Shown here in pieces: positions 1-8,728 of a stretch of 64,000 bases of DNA. A program made the translations under genes and the position numbers. The notes beneath the pieces are model-generated. The model did not search any database. It saw only the letters and a program-made list of their open reading frames with translations, and was not told where the DNA came from. The stretch is taken from assembly GCF_037911585.1 (NCBI RefSeq), contig NZ_JBAJNS010000001.1, positions 3,156,001 to 3,220,000 of the forward strand, written 5' to 3'. Numbering within the stretch: the stretch's first letter is position 1; each line of letters starts with the position of its first letter. This DNA is from Streptomyces sp. GSL17-111 (GTDB taxonomy: Bacteria > Actinomycetota > Actinomycetes > Streptomycetales > Streptomycetaceae).

Positions 1-1239
1 CTGGCCCTGGAACGCGAGGCGGCGGCCGGTGACAAGCGCGCCGCCCGCGCCGTGCGGGTGCTCAGCCGGTTGTCGTTCATGCTGTCGGGGGCTCAACTCG
101 GCATCACCGTCACGGGCCTGGTCGTCGGCTTCCTCGCCGAACCGGCCATGGCCGAGCTGCTGCGTCCGGTGCTCACCGGCATCGGCGTGCCGGACGCGGC
201 GGTGGGAGGCATCGCGCTGGTGACGGCGTTCGTGCTGGCCACAGCGCTGCAGATGGTCGTCGGAGAACTGGCCCCGAAGAACCTGGCGCTGGCGGTCCCG
301 GACCGGCTGGCCAAGTCGCTCGCCGTCTCCACCCTGGGGTACCTGAAGGTGGCCGGACCGGCGATCCGGGTCTTCGACAGCGCCGCCAACCGGCTGCTGC
401 GCCGGATCGGCATCGAGCCGGTGGAGGAACTGCACCACGGGGCCACGCTGGAGGAGCTGGGCCACCTCATAGAGGCCGCGCACGAGCAGGGCCACCTGCC
501 GCAGCACACCGCTCTCCTGATCGACCACGCCCTGGAGTTCGGCGACCGCAACACCGGGGCCGTCATGGTGCCCCGCGTCAACACCGCGTTCATCGCGGCC
601 GGGGCCCCGGCGACGGAGGTGGTGGAGCTGATCGCCCGCTACGGGCACAGCAACTACCCGGTGCTCGGGGACCGTCCGGACGACGTCGTCGGCGTGGTCG
701 GGGTGCGGGAACTGATGCGCCGGGACGCCGACGCGCTCGCCGGGACGACGGCGGGCGCCCTCGCCCGCCCGGCCCTGCTGCTGCCCGACACGCAGCCCCT
801 CCCGGACGCCGTGTCCCAGATGCGCGACCGCAACGAGGAGTTCGCCGTCGTGCTCGACGAACACGGAGGGCTGGCCGGAATCATCACCTACGAGGACATC
901 GCCGAGGAGCTCGTCGGTGAGATCGCCGACGAGTCGGACCGGCCGGAGTTCACCGCCTTCGCGGAGGGGGACGGCTGGATCGTCGACGCGGGCCGTCGGC
1001 CGGACGAGGTGGCCGAGGCCACCGGCGTCCACCTCCCCGAGGCCGAGGACTACGAGACGGTGGGCGGCCTGGTCATCGACCGGCTCGGCCGGTTCCCGAC
1101 GATCGGCGACCGCGTGACGGTGGAGCTGTCCACCGGCGGTGCGGCCGTCGTCGACGTGCTGTCCCTGGACCGGCACGTGCCCGAGCGCCTCCGGCTGACC
1201 CGGGTGGACGCGACGCAGGACGAGGGGGAGCGCGCATGA
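1..1239 (+). CDS. CNNM/CorC (HlyC-type) membrane protein with CBS pair, 5' truncated
   Basis: Membrane protein of the CNNM/CorC family. Family members are linked to divalent cation (Mg/Co) efflux and were once called hemolysin C. The reading frame is open from base 1, so the start lies left of the window; 412 residues are visible. They begin within the CNNM transmembrane domain (motif MLSGAQLGITVTGLVVGFL, and GELAPKNLALAVP after the next helix). A CBS-domain pair follows (VMVPRVNTAFIA, then VLDEHGGLAGIITYEDIAEELVGEI), and a C-terminal CorC_HlyC domain (VGGLVIDRLGRFPTIGD). Its TGA overlaps the ATG of a second family member, so the two are translationally coupled and may form a heteromer. The substrate is not evident. 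Confidence 0.9.
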   Translation: MALEREAAAGDKRAARAVRVLSRLSFMLSGAQLGITVTGLVVGFLAEPAMAELLRPVLTGIGVPDAAVGGIALVTAFVLATALQMVVGELAPKNLALAVPDRLAKSLAVSTLGYLKVAGPAIRVFDSAANRLLRRIGIEPVEELHHGATLEELGHLIEAAHEQGHLPQHTALLIDHALEFGDRNTGAVMVPRVNTAFIAAGAPATEVVELIARYGHSNYPVLGDRPDDVVGVVGVRELMRRDADALAGTTAGALARPALLLPDTQPLPDAVSQMRDRNEEFAVVLDEHGGLAGIITYEDIAEELVGEIADESDRPEFTAFAEGDGWIVDAGRRPDEVAEATGVHLPEAEDYETVGGLVIDRLGRFPTIGDRVTVELSTGGAAVVDVLSLDRHVPERLRLTRVDATQDEGERA

Positions 1240-2249
1240 GTCCGCTGACCGCCGTGTTCGTCACCGTCCTGCTGCTCATCGCCAGCGGCTTCTTCGTGGC
1301 CGCCGAGTTCGCCCTCGTCGCCGCGAAGCACCACCGCATGGAGCACTACGCCGACCAGGGCCGACGGGGGGCGAAGGCGGCGCTGGCGGGCATGCAGGAG
1401 CTGTCGTTGATGCTCGCGGGCGCCCAGCTCGGCATCACCGTCTGCACGCTGGGCCTCGGCAGCATCTCCAAGCCGGCGATCTCCCACCGCGTCGAGCCGC
1501 TGCTGGAATCGTGGGGCCTGCCCGGCGGGCTGTCGTACGGCATCGCCTTCGTCTTCGCGATGGCCATCGTCGTCTTCCTCCACATGGTGATCGGTGAGAT
1601 GGCGCCCAAGTCCTGGGCCATCGCCCACCCGGAGAGCTCCGCGATGCTGCTGGCTCCGGCCTTCCGCGGGGTCACGCTGCTCGTCCGGCCGCTCATCTGG
1701 GTGCTGAACAAGATCAGCAACGGTCTGGTGAGGCTGTGCCGGGTGACGCCGCGCGAGGAGCTGACGTCCGTCCACAACCGGGAGCAGCTGGCGCACCTGA
1801 TCACCGAGTCCCAGCGTCTCGGCCTCATCAGCCAGGACGACTCCGGCCTGCTCAAGCGGAGCCTGACCGCCCCCCAGGAGCGCGTCGGGACGCTGATGGT
1901 CCCGGCCGACCGGATCGACGCCGTCCCGGCCGACGCCGACGCCGACGCCGTCCTCGCCACCGCGTCCGCGCACGACCGCACGCGCCTCCTGGTCCGCGAC
2001 GGGGACCGGGTGCTCGGCTCCGTCCACGCCCGGGACGCGATCGTGGCCCGCGCCGGGGCGCGCAGCCGCACGGCCCGCGGCCTCGCCCGTCCGGTGCCCG
2101 AGGTCGGCCCGCAGGACACGGTCGCCCGGGCGATCGAGGTGCTGCGCCAGCGCCGCGCCACGCTGGCCGTCATCCGCGACGAACAGGGGCGGCTGCTGGG
2201 CCTGGTGAGCCTGGACGACCTGATCGCCCGGCTCACCCACCCGCAGTGA
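1236..2249 (+). CDS. CNNM/CorC-family membrane protein, second of a tandem pair
   Basis: A 337-residue protein of the same family as the upstream gene, with which it shares a 4-base ATGA overlap. It has an N-terminal hydrophobic helix (residues 3-25, followed by AAEFALVAAKHHRME), the family motifs MLAGAQLGITVCTLGLG and GEMAPKSWAIAHPE, and two CBS-like segments (TLMVPADRIDAVP and LAVIRDEQGRLLGLVSLDDLI). It stops right after the CBS pair, so it lacks the C-terminal CorC domain present in its partner. A 24-base perfect palindrome directly after the stop is a likely terminator for the pair. Confidence 0.9.
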   Translation: MSPLTAVFVTVLLLIASGFFVAAEFALVAAKHHRMEHYADQGRRGAKAALAGMQELSLMLAGAQLGITVCTLGLGSISKPAISHRVEPLLESWGLPGGLSYGIAFVFAMAIVVFLHMVIGEMAPKSWAIAHPESSAMLLAPAFRGVTLLVRPLIWVLNKISNGLVRLCRVTPREELTSVHNREQLAHLITESQRLGLISQDDSGLLKRSLTAPQERVGTLMVPADRIDAVPADADADAVLATASAHDRTRLLVRDGDRVLGSVHARDAIVARAGARSRTARGLARPVPEVGPQDTVARAIEVLRQRRATLAVIRDEQGRLLGLVSLDDLIARLTHPQ

Positions 2250-2250
2250 C

Positions 2251-2274
2251 GCCGGTGCCGGCGCCGGCACCGGC
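2251..2274 (+). terminator. Perfect 24-bp palindrome after the CNNM pair
   Basis: Two fully complementary 12-base arms (GCCGGTGCCGGC and its reverse complement) start one base after the stop of the second CNNM gene. The all-GC hairpin has no U-run, as is common in Streptomyces. A terminator role is inferred from position. Confidence 0.55.
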
Positions 2275-2368
2275 GGGGCGCCCGCGGCGGCGGCGACGTG
2301 AACGGGGGCCGGGACAAACGCCGCCGACGGGGTAGACGGACCGGGGAACGCGTACAGGAAGGACGGTC

Positions 2369-2632
2369 ATGGAGATCTCGGGAATCATCACCGCGCTCAT
2401 CATCGGTGTCGTCATCGGCGTGCTCGGACGCCTGGTCCTGCCCGGCCGCCAGCGCATCGGCGTGCTGCTGACGATCGCGGTCGGCGTCGTGGCGGCGCTC
2501 GTCGGTACGGCCGTCGCCGCCGCCGTGGGCGTGGCCGACACCGACGGAATCGACTGGATCGAACTGGCCATCCAGGTCGGTCTCGCCGCCGCGGGCGTCG
2601 CCGCCGTGGAACGCCTCAAGGGCGGCCGTTGA
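2369..2632 (+). CDS. GlsB/YeaQ/YmgE-family small membrane protein
   Basis: An 87-residue protein with three hydrophobic helices (about residues 5-25, 32-55 and 65-80). It has the glycine-rich pattern of the transglycosylase-associated/GlsB/YeaQ family: IIGVVIGVLGRLVLPGRQ, then a GLAAAGVAAVERL end. These are small general-stress membrane proteins whose biochemical role is unsettled. The ATG follows AGGAAGGACGGTC, giving a usable ribosome-binding site. It is a single-gene unit, with a GC hairpin at 2645-2665 behind it. Confidence 0.8.
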   Translation: MEISGIITALIIGVVIGVLGRLVLPGRQRIGVLLTIAVGVVAALVGTAVAAAVGVADTDGIDWIELAIQVGLAAAGVAAVERLKGGR

Positions 2633-2644
2633 GCACCGGGAAGG

Positions 2645-2665
2645 CGCGGCCCCGCGTGGGCCGCG
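2645..2665 (+). terminator. GC hairpin after the GlsB-like gene
   Basis: CGCGGCC and GGCCGCG are separated by a 7-base loop and begin 12 bases after the stop codon. It is a probable rho-independent-like terminator without a T-run. Confidence 0.5.
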
Positions 2666-2700
2666 TCACACCCGGGAACATGTACTTACCGTCATCAGTG

Positions 2701-2721
2701 CGACGCACACCGTGTGCGTCG
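2701..2721. promoter_or_regulatory. Inverted repeat in the spo0M leader
   Basis: Two perfectly complementary 10-base arms (CGACGCACAC / GTGTGCGTCG) surround a single base, ending 35 bases before the spo0M ATG. The spacing suits a dimeric repressor or activator site, or a 5'-UTR stem. No binding protein can be named. Confidence 0.5.
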
Positions 2722-2756
2722 TGAGGTAGTGAGAGAAGAAGGAGCGGACTGTTCCC

Positions 2757-3779
2757 ATGGTTTTCAAGCGGCTACTCGGGTCGCTCGGCGTGGGTGCGCC
2801 CACGGTCGACACGGTGCTCGAGCCGGTGGCGGCCCTGCCCGGCGGAACCCTGCGCGGTGAGGTGCGCCTCAAGGGCGGCAACGCGGACTACGACATCGAG
2901 CAGATCACCCTCGAACTCGTCGCCCGCGTCGAGGCGGAGCACGAGGACGGCGAGGCCGAGGGCACGGTCGCGTTCGACCGGGTCTCGGTCGGAGGCGGGT
3001 TCCGGCTCGCCGAGGGCGCCGAGCAGACCGTCCCCTTCGCGGTCACGCTGCCGTGGGAGACGCCGGTCACGGAGCTCCACGGCCAGCCGCTCGGCGTCGT
3101 CCTCGGCGTGCGGACGGAGCTGGAGGTGTCCGGCGCCAAGGACAAGGGCGACCTGGACGCGCTGGCCGTCGCGCCCCTGCCCGCGCAGGCGGCGGTCCTG
3201 GAGGCGCTCGGTCAGCTCGGCTTCGGCTTCGCCTCCGCCGACCTGGAGCTGGGCCACATCCACGGCACCGGCCAGCAGCTGCCCTTCTACCAGGAGATCG
3301 AGCTCAGCCCGGCGCCGCAGTACGCCGGGGCGCTGAACGAGCTGGAGGTGACGTTCCTGGCCTCGCCCGCCGGCCTGGAGGTGATCCTGGAGGCCGACAA
3401 GCGCGGCTCCGGCCTGTTCGGGCAGTTCGGCGGCGGCGACGCGCTGAACCGGCACACCGTGCCGCACGAGGGCGTCGAGCAGCGGGACTGGGCGGCCGAG
3501 GTCGACGCCTGGGTGCGCACCCTCGTGGACGCCCGCGCGTCCCACGCGGGCCACGGCGCGCCGTACGGAGGCCACTTCGGCGGGCACGGCGACCCGTACG
3601 GTGGTCACGCGTACAAGGACGAGCACCACGGCGAACACGGGCGCTCCGGGCCCGGCATGGGCACGGCCATCGCGGCGGGAGCGGCCGGGCTCGCGGTCGG
3701 TGTCGTCGGCGGGATGGTCGCCGCCGAGGTCGTCGACGAGATCGGCGACGCCTTCGAGGGCGACGAGGACGAGGGCTGA
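2757..3779 (+). CDS. Spo0M-family sporulation-control protein
   Basis: A 340-residue protein matching the Spo0M/arrestin-like family. The start MVFKRLLGSLGVGAPTVDTV and the stretch GGTLRGEVRLKGGNADYDIE are characteristic. In Bacillus, Spo0M modulates entry into sporulation; in Streptomyces its role is less clear. The beta-sandwich covers residues 1-230. It is followed by a Gly/His-rich stretch (about 262-300, with repeated GGH and HG pairs), a hydrophobic glycine-rich helix (about 305-325) and an acidic tail ending DEGDEDEG. The extended C-terminus may bind metal or membrane, which is an inference. The ATG is preceded by GAAGGAG, 11 bases away. Confidence 0.85.
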   Translation: MVFKRLLGSLGVGAPTVDTVLEPVAALPGGTLRGEVRLKGGNADYDIEQITLELVARVEAEHEDGEAEGTVAFDRVSVGGGFRLAEGAEQTVPFAVTLPWETPVTELHGQPLGVVLGVRTELEVSGAKDKGDLDALAVAPLPAQAAVLEALGQLGFGFASADLELGHIHGTGQQLPFYQEIELSPAPQYAGALNELEVTFLASPAGLEVILEADKRGSGLFGQFGGGDALNRHTVPHEGVEQRDWAAEVDAWVRTLVDARASHAGHGAPYGGHFGGHGDPYGGHAYKDEHHGEHGRSGPGMGTAIAAGAAGLAVGVVGGMVAAEVVDEIGDAFEGDEDEG

Positions 3780-3789
3780 GCCCGCCCGT

Positions 3790-3841
3790 CCGGCACCACC
3801 GCCCGGCACCACCGCCCGGCACCACCGCCCGGCACCACCGC
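3790..3841 (+). repeat. Tandem repeat, 4 x 13 bp
   Basis: Four perfect consecutive copies of CCGGCACCACCGC lie between spo0M and the TerB-like gene, starting 10 bases after the spo0M stop. The tract is non-coding. Its copy number could vary between strains. Confidence 0.85.
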
Positions 3842-3885
3842 CGGGCCGTCCCGCACATCCGCAGACGAAGGGAAACCGAACCACC

Positions 3886-4341
3886 ATGGCACTGTGGGAC
3901 CGCCTCAAGGAATCCGCCCAGCAGATGCAGGGTCAGCTGGAGTCCAAGAAGAACGAGCTGAAGAGCGGGGGCTTCCGGGACGCGAGCATGGCGATGTGCG
4001 CCCTCGTCGCGGCGGCCGACGGCTCCGTCGACCCGGCGGAGCGGCAGCGCGTGGCGTCGCTCATCACGAGCAACGACACGCTGCGGAACTTCCCGGCCGA
4101 CGAACTGCGCCGCCGGTTCGACGCGTACGTCGACAAGCTCACCGCCGACTTCGACTTCGGCAAGATCGCCGTGCTGCAGGACATCGGCAAGGTGAAGAAG
4201 AAGCCGGTGGAGGCCCGCGCCGTCATCCAGATCGGCATCGTCATCGGCGGTGCCGACGGCAACTTCGACAAGGACGAGCAGGCCGTCGTCCGCGAGGCGT
4301 GCCACACGCTGGAGCTGCCGCCGAGCGAGTTCGACCTCTGA
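3886..4341 (+). CDS. TerB-family tellurite-resistance-like protein
   Basis: A 151-residue soluble helical protein with the TerB signature of acidic, metal-binding-like repeats: ALVAAADGSVDPAERQRV near residue 45 and IVIGGADGNFDKDEQAVV near 115. TerB is a cytoplasmic member of the Ter stress system, which also includes TerD-type calcium-binding proteins such as the one encoded about 1.4 kb downstream. The ATG at 3886 follows GAAGGGAAACCGAACCACC. The N-terminal LWDRLKESAQQMQGQLESKK is amphipathic and may contact membrane or partners (inference). Confidence 0.85.
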   Translation: MALWDRLKESAQQMQGQLESKKNELKSGGFRDASMAMCALVAAADGSVDPAERQRVASLITSNDTLRNFPADELRRRFDAYVDKLTADFDFGKIAVLQDIGKVKKKPVEARAVIQIGIVIGGADGNFDKDEQAVVREACHTLELPPSEFDL

Positions 4342-4351
4342 TCCCCCGCGC

Positions 4352-4453
4352 GACGTCCGCCGTCGGTGCCGCCCTCCGGGGCGCCCGGCGGCGGACGTCC
4401 GGGTGACCGGGCCGATCGTCCCGCCCGGACCACGGCGTACCCGCCCAGGCGGG
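4352..4453. terminator. Two hairpins between convergent genes
   Basis: An 11-bp stem (GACGTCCGCCG at 4352-4362, complement at 4389-4399) with a GC-rich loop is followed by a compact stem CCCGCC-ca-GGCGGG at 4440-4453. Both sit between the convergent TerB and antiporter genes, consistent with bidirectional termination. Confidence 0.5.
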
Positions 4454-4465
4454 CGTCAGCCCCCT

Positions 4466-5506
4466 TCAGAAGGCCAGCGTGGCGATGATCGTCACGTAGA
4501 CGAGGATCAGCAGGACACCGTCGAAGCCGAGCCGCCACCACCCGCGCTTCTGCCGCACCAGCAGGCCGCCGAGCAGGACCGTCGTCATCACCAGCGCGCC
4601 GGCGGTGAGGAACAACTGGTCGGATCCGGCCGCGTGGTAGAGCGAGCCGCCCCGGTAGGCCAGGTCGCCGACGACGAGGTTGAGCGCGTCGAGGCAGTTG
4701 CCCCCGATGATCGCCGCGACGGCGAGGGTGAGGGCCCCGCGCCGAACGGCCGCCACGGCGGTGACCGTCTCCGGCAGCGCGTTGACGACGCCCATGAACG
4801 CGGCGCCCACGAAGCCCGCCTGGAGCCCGGTGCTCTCCACGAGGGTCCCGGCCGCCCGCGCGACCACCCACCCGGCGACCACGACGAGGGCGGCGGCGAG
4901 GGCGAAGTCCGCCCACAGCGCCCCGGTCCGCCGTCCGCCGGTGTCGGTCTCGTCCGGCACGTCCCGCACCGTCTCGCGCGTGTGCACGGCCTCCCACATC
5001 GGGCGCGTGCGGCTGCGGTCGTGCACGAGGCGCAGGCCGCCCCAGTAGAACGCCACGATGACCGGGGAGGCGGGGTGCACGCCCAGCAGCGAGACGTCGG
5101 GGCTGAACGACGCCATGAGGGAGACGCCGAGCAGCGCGATCAGCAGGCTGCCGAAGAGCACGTTCGACATCGAGGCCGCCGCGTGCTCCAGGTTGACGCG
5201 GCGATAGGCGGCGTCCGCGACGGCGACGGCCAGGGTCTGTGCCGCGATCCCGCCCACGGCGTTGCTGTAGGCCAGCTGCGGCTGGTCGTTCGCGGCGGTG
5301 ACCGCCGTCATCACGATGCCGGAGAGGGAGGTCACCAGGCCGAAGAACACCGCGCCGAACAGGGCCTCGCCCTGCCCCGTGCGGTCCGCCAGCACGTCAC
5401 CGATCCCGGCCAGCCGGACGCTGCCGACGACCGTCAGGCCGCCGGCCAGGACGAACAGGGCGATGCTCTGGCCAAGGGGCCACGGACCGGCCAGCAGATC
5501 GAGCAC
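4466..5506 (-). CDS. CaCA-superfamily cation antiporter (Na+/Ca2+ or H+/Ca2+ exchanger-like)
   Basis: A 346-residue integral membrane protein with about ten hydrophobic segments and two alpha-repeat regions. The first contains FGLVTSLSGIVMTAV. The second contains FMGVVNALPETVTAVAAVRRG followed by GGNCLDALNLV, matching the N-x-LPE and GN-x-x-D patterns of Ca2+/cation antiporters. A charged cytoplasmic loop (about residues 145-185) separates the halves. The GTG at 5506 is chosen because GGGGAG lies 6 bases upstream; more upstream in-frame starts would add a non-hydrophobic, low-complexity extension. The exchanged ion cannot be deduced. Confidence 0.8.
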   Translation of the reverse strand: MLDLLAGPWPLGQSIALFVLAGGLTVVGSVRLAGIGDVLADRTGQGEALFGAVFFGLVTSLSGIVMTAVTAANDQPQLAYSNAVGGIAAQTLAVAVADAAYRRVNLEHAAASMSNVLFGSLLIALLGVSLMASFSPDVSLLGVHPASPVIVAFYWGGLRLVHDRSRTRPMWEAVHTRETVRDVPDETDTGGRRTGALWADFALAAALVVVAGWVVARAAGTLVESTGLQAGFVGAAFMGVVNALPETVTAVAAVRRGALTLAVAAIIGGNCLDALNLVVGDLAYRGGSLYHAAGSDQLFLTAGALVMTTVLLGGLLVRQKRGWWRLGFDGVLLILVYVTIIATLAF

Positions 5507-5698
5507 GCACAACTCCCCACGGACGATGCACGCCCTACGACCGGCCACGGACGGGTGAACGTGTATCCGGAACGCCCGCCGCCTAACCTCCGGGCTCCGA
5601 CCCGTCCCCGACTCTGGCCCCGGCCCTGGCCCTTCCGCCCGTCCGGCGGCGCGGGCAGACTGGGGCTTTCCGGTCAAGTGGCATGAGGAGCACGGTTC

Positions 5699-6910
5699 GT
5701 GACAGTGGTGAGCGACACCCTCGGCAAGGGCGGCAACAGGGCGCTGAACGGCAGCCGGGCGACGGCTCACGTCCACACCGAGGCGTCCGTCGACGTGTCC
5801 GCCGTCCTGCTGACCGCCGACGGCAAGGTCCGGGCCGACACGGACCTCGTCTTCTTCAACCACCCCGAACAGGACGGCGTCCGGGTGCGGGAACGCACCG
5901 TGGAGGCCGACCTCGCCCGCATCCCCGGTGACGTGCGGAGCGTCGTCTGCGTGGCAAGCGTCGACGTCGACGCGCCCGGCGCCGTCTTCGACGCCGCCTC
6001 CACCCCGAGCGTCACCGTGGAGTGCGGAGCGGACGGCCTCACGTTCGCCCCGCAGCCCCTGACGGCGGGGGAGACGGTGCTGCTGCTCGTCGAGTTCTAC
6101 CGGCGCGACGGCGGATGGAAGGTCCGGGCGCTGGGGCAGGGGTACGCGAACGGGCTGGCCGGCCTGGCGACCGACTTCGGCATCGTCGTGGACGACGAGG
6201 AGCGCCCCGCCGCCCCCGCCCCCGCCGCCCCGCCCGCCGCTGCCGCCCCTGCCGCGCCGGTGCCGCTGGGCAAGGTCGAGCTGACCAAGGCGGGCGCGGC
6301 CACCATCAGCCTAGACAAGCGCGACCCCAACGTCCTCGTCACCGCCGAGCTCCGGTGGGACGGCGGCACCCGGGGCCGTCGTGCCGCCGACCTCGACCTG
6401 TACGCCCTGTTCGTCCCCGCCGCAGCGGTCCGCCCGAGCCTGACGGACGACGAGCGCCTCGCGGCCGAGGACGCCGTGCACGACGACCCGGCCCACGGCG
6501 CCGTCTACTGGAACCACCTCGGCGGCCTCGACCACCCGCCCCACCTGCAGTTGGACGGCGACGCCCAGGAGCCCGGCCAGGAGACGGTCCGCATCCGCCG
6601 CCCCGACACCCAGGGCTACGTGCTGATCTGTGCCTACAGCGCGCTGGGCAACGGGGTGGGCAGCTTCCGGAGCTTCGGCGCGAAGGCCGTCGTCAGCGAC
6701 GGGCGCGGCTCCACGGTCACCGTCCCGCTCTACTCCAGGAACGCCAACGCCTACTGGGTGGCCATCGCCCTGGTCGACTTCACCGACCCCTCGGGCGTGC
6801 GCATCTCGCAGGTCGAGAAGTACAGCCGTCGCCACTCCGAGAACCGCCCGGTCCTCTACGCGGACGGCGTCTTCCGCATGGACCGCGGCCCGGCGGAGTT
6901 CAAGGACTGA
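5699..6910 (+). CDS. TerD/TerA-like stress protein with two Ter domains
   Basis: A 403-residue protein. The N-terminal TerD domain (about 1-165) includes TADGKVRADTDLVFFNH and ends in the typical GQGYANGLAGLATDFGIVVD. An Ala/Pro linker (about 166-190) leads to a C-terminal TerA-like domain starting VELTKAGAATISLDKRD. TerD-type domains bind calcium and act in the cytoplasmic response to tellurite, phage and other stress. The gene is divergent from the antiporter, with 192 bases between starts, and lies near terB; the three could be functionally linked. The GTG start is short of a clear ribosome-binding site (GAGGAGCACGGTTC upstream). Confidence 0.85.
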   Translation: MTVVSDTLGKGGNRALNGSRATAHVHTEASVDVSAVLLTADGKVRADTDLVFFNHPEQDGVRVRERTVEADLARIPGDVRSVVCVASVDVDAPGAVFDAASTPSVTVECGADGLTFAPQPLTAGETVLLLVEFYRRDGGWKVRALGQGYANGLAGLATDFGIVVDDEERPAAPAPAAPPAAAAPAAPVPLGKVELTKAGAATISLDKRDPNVLVTAELRWDGGTRGRRAADLDLYALFVPAAAVRPSLTDDERLAAEDAVHDDPAHGAVYWNHLGGLDHPPHLQLDGDAQEPGQETVRIRRPDTQGYVLICAYSALGNGVGSFRSFGAKAVVSDGRGSTVTVPLYSRNANAYWVAIALVDFTDPSGVRISQVEKYSRRHSENRPVLYADGVFRMDRGPAEFKD

Positions 6911-6962
6911 GGTCCGCGTATTCCCGTGGACAGGCCGTCGCGGGGACGGTGAGAGTGTCCGC

Positions 6963-7352
6963 ATGACCTCTCGCGTGCACTCCGTCACCGTCGACTCCCG
7001 CGACCCGTACCGGCTGGCCGTCTTCTGGGCCGAGGTCCTCGGCGGCACCCTCGCCGACGACGACCACCCCGGCGACCCCGAGGCGACCGTCAGGTGCGAC
7101 GGGGCGACGCTGCTGTTCCTGACCGTCCCCGAGGGGAAGACGGTCAAGAACCGCCTCCACCTGGACATCGAGGCCGCCGCAGGCTCGACGCGCGACGCCG
7201 AGATCACACGCGTCCTGACCCTCGGCGCCACCCTCGCCGACGACCGCCGTCGCACCGACGGCTCCGGCTGGGCCGTCCTCCACGATCCGGAGGGCAACGA
7301 GTTCTGCGTCGTCCGCAACACCGCCGAACGCACCCCCACCCACCCCGCCTGA
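6963..7352 (+). CDS. VOC (glyoxalase-like) superfamily protein
   Basis: A 129-residue protein of the vicinal-oxygen-chelate fold. It shows the typical start TVDSRDPYRLAVFWAEVLGG, a middle strand NRLHLDIEA, and the closing VLHDPEGNEFCVV. Small single-domain Streptomyces members like this are common and mostly uncharacterised; some act on glyoxal adducts or confer resistance. The E and H positions of the metal site are partly present (LHLD, GNEF). It starts 52 bases after the TerD-like gene and may share its transcript. Substrate unknown. Confidence 0.8.
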   Translation: MTSRVHSVTVDSRDPYRLAVFWAEVLGGTLADDDHPGDPEATVRCDGATLLFLTVPEGKTVKNRLHLDIEAAAGSTRDAEITRVLTLGATLADDRRRTDGSGWAVLHDPEGNEFCVVRNTAERTPTHPA

Positions 7353-7462
7353 CGCCGGACGTCCACCGGGCTCGGGGGGTGCTGAACGACCTGGTCGTCG
7401 GGGTGCGGGTGGGGGGTCAGTAGAGTGCGGGGGTCCCCGATCCGAGACCGAAGGCAACGGCT

Positions 7463-8728
7463 GTGAGCAGCGCACTCCCCGCACGTCCGGCACCGTCCGG
7501 GGTGACGGTCGTGGGGATCGGGGCCGACGGATGGGACGGGCTGACCGGCGCGGCGCGGGCCGCGCTGCGCGAGGCCGAGGTCGTCGTCGGCGGCGCGCGG
7601 CAGCTCGGGCTGCTGCCGGCGGAGTGCGGGGCGGAGCGCGTCGCGTGGCCCTCGCCGCTGCGACCCGCCGTGACGGGGGTGCTCGCCGCACACGCGGACC
7701 GCCGCGTCGCCGTGCTGGCCAGCGGGGATCCCCTTTTCTACGGCATCGGGCGGGCGCTGACCGAGGAACTGGGCGCGGAGCGGCTGCGGGTGCTGCCGCA
7801 CCCCTCGTCCGTCGCCCACGCGTGCGCCCGGCTGGGGTGGCCGGTGGAGGACACGGAGGTCGTCACCGCTGTCGGACGGCCGGTGGCGCGGCTGGCGGCC
7901 GCGCTGCACGACGGCCGCCGGGTGCTCGTGCTCAGCGCCGGCGCGGGGACGCCCGCCGAGGTGGCGGAGCTGCTGCGGGACCGGGGCTTCGGGCCCAGCC
8001 GGATGTACGTCCTGGAGCGGCTGGGCGGCGCGGAGGAGCGCCGCGTGGAGGGGACGGCACAGGCGTGGCCGCACCCGGCCGGCGACGCGCTGAACGTCGT
8101 GGGCGTGGAGTGCCGGTGGGACGGCGTGACCCCCCGGCTCGGCGCCGTCCCCGGGCTGCCGGACGAGGCGTACGAGAGCGACGGCCAGCTCACCAAGCGG
8201 CACGTGCGGGCCGCCACGCTGGGCGCCCTCGCCCCGGCGCCGGGAGAGCTGCTGTGGGACGTGGGCGGGGGGTCCGGCTCGATCGGCGTCGAGTGGATGC
8301 GGACTCACCCGTCGTGCCGCGCGGTGGCGGTGGAACGGGACGCGGAGCGGGCCGGCCGCATGGCCCGGAACGCGGAACGACTCGGCGTGCCCGGGCTGCG
8401 CGTCGTCCGGGGGACGGCGCCGGGGGCGCTGGCCGGACTGCCGGTGCCGGACGCCGTCTTCGTCGGCGGCGGGCTCACGACGCCGGGGCTGCTCGACGCC
8501 TGCTGGGACGCCCTCCCGGCGGGCGGCCGGCTGGTCGCCAACACCGTGACGCTGGAGTCCGAGGCGCTGCTCGCCGAGCGGTACCGGCGGCACGGCGGCG
8601 ACCTCGTCCGGCTGGCCGTCGCCCACGCCGTGCCCGTCGGCGGCTTCACCGGCTGGCGGCAGGCCATGCCCGTCACCCAGTGGGCCGTCGTCAAGCCCCC
8701 TCGCCCGTCAGGAGACCTCCCCGCATGA
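7463..8728 (+). CDS. cobL: CobL: precorrin-6Y C5,15-methyltransferase (decarboxylating)
   Basis: A 421-residue fusion of CbiE and CbiT domains. Residues about 12-200 form the tetrapyrrole methylase (VVGIGADGWDGLTG, VLASGDPLFYGIGRAL). Residues about 235-400 form the class I SAM methyltransferase that decarboxylates the acetate side chain (LWDVGGGSGSIGVEWMRTHP is the SAM loop). It methylates C5 and C15 of the corrin ring in cobalamin synthesis. The GTG start follows GACCGAAGGCAACGGCT. It overlaps cobM by ATGA. A TAGAGT hexamer at 7421 could be a -10 element, though no good -35 is seen. Confidence 0.95.
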   Translation: MSSALPARPAPSGVTVVGIGADGWDGLTGAARAALREAEVVVGGARQLGLLPAECGAERVAWPSPLRPAVTGVLAAHADRRVAVLASGDPLFYGIGRALTEELGAERLRVLPHPSSVAHACARLGWPVEDTEVVTAVGRPVARLAAALHDGRRVLVLSAGAGTPAEVAELLRDRGFGPSRMYVLERLGGAEERRVEGTAQAWPHPAGDALNVVGVECRWDGVTPRLGAVPGLPDEAYESDGQLTKRHVRAATLGALAPAPGELLWDVGGGSGSIGVEWMRTHPSCRAVAVERDAERAGRMARNAERLGVPGLRVVRGTAPGALAGLPVPDAVFVGGGLTTPGLLDACWDALPAGGRLVANTVTLESEALLAERYRRHGGDLVRLAVAHAVPVGGFTGWRQAMPVTQWAVVKPPRPSGDLPA

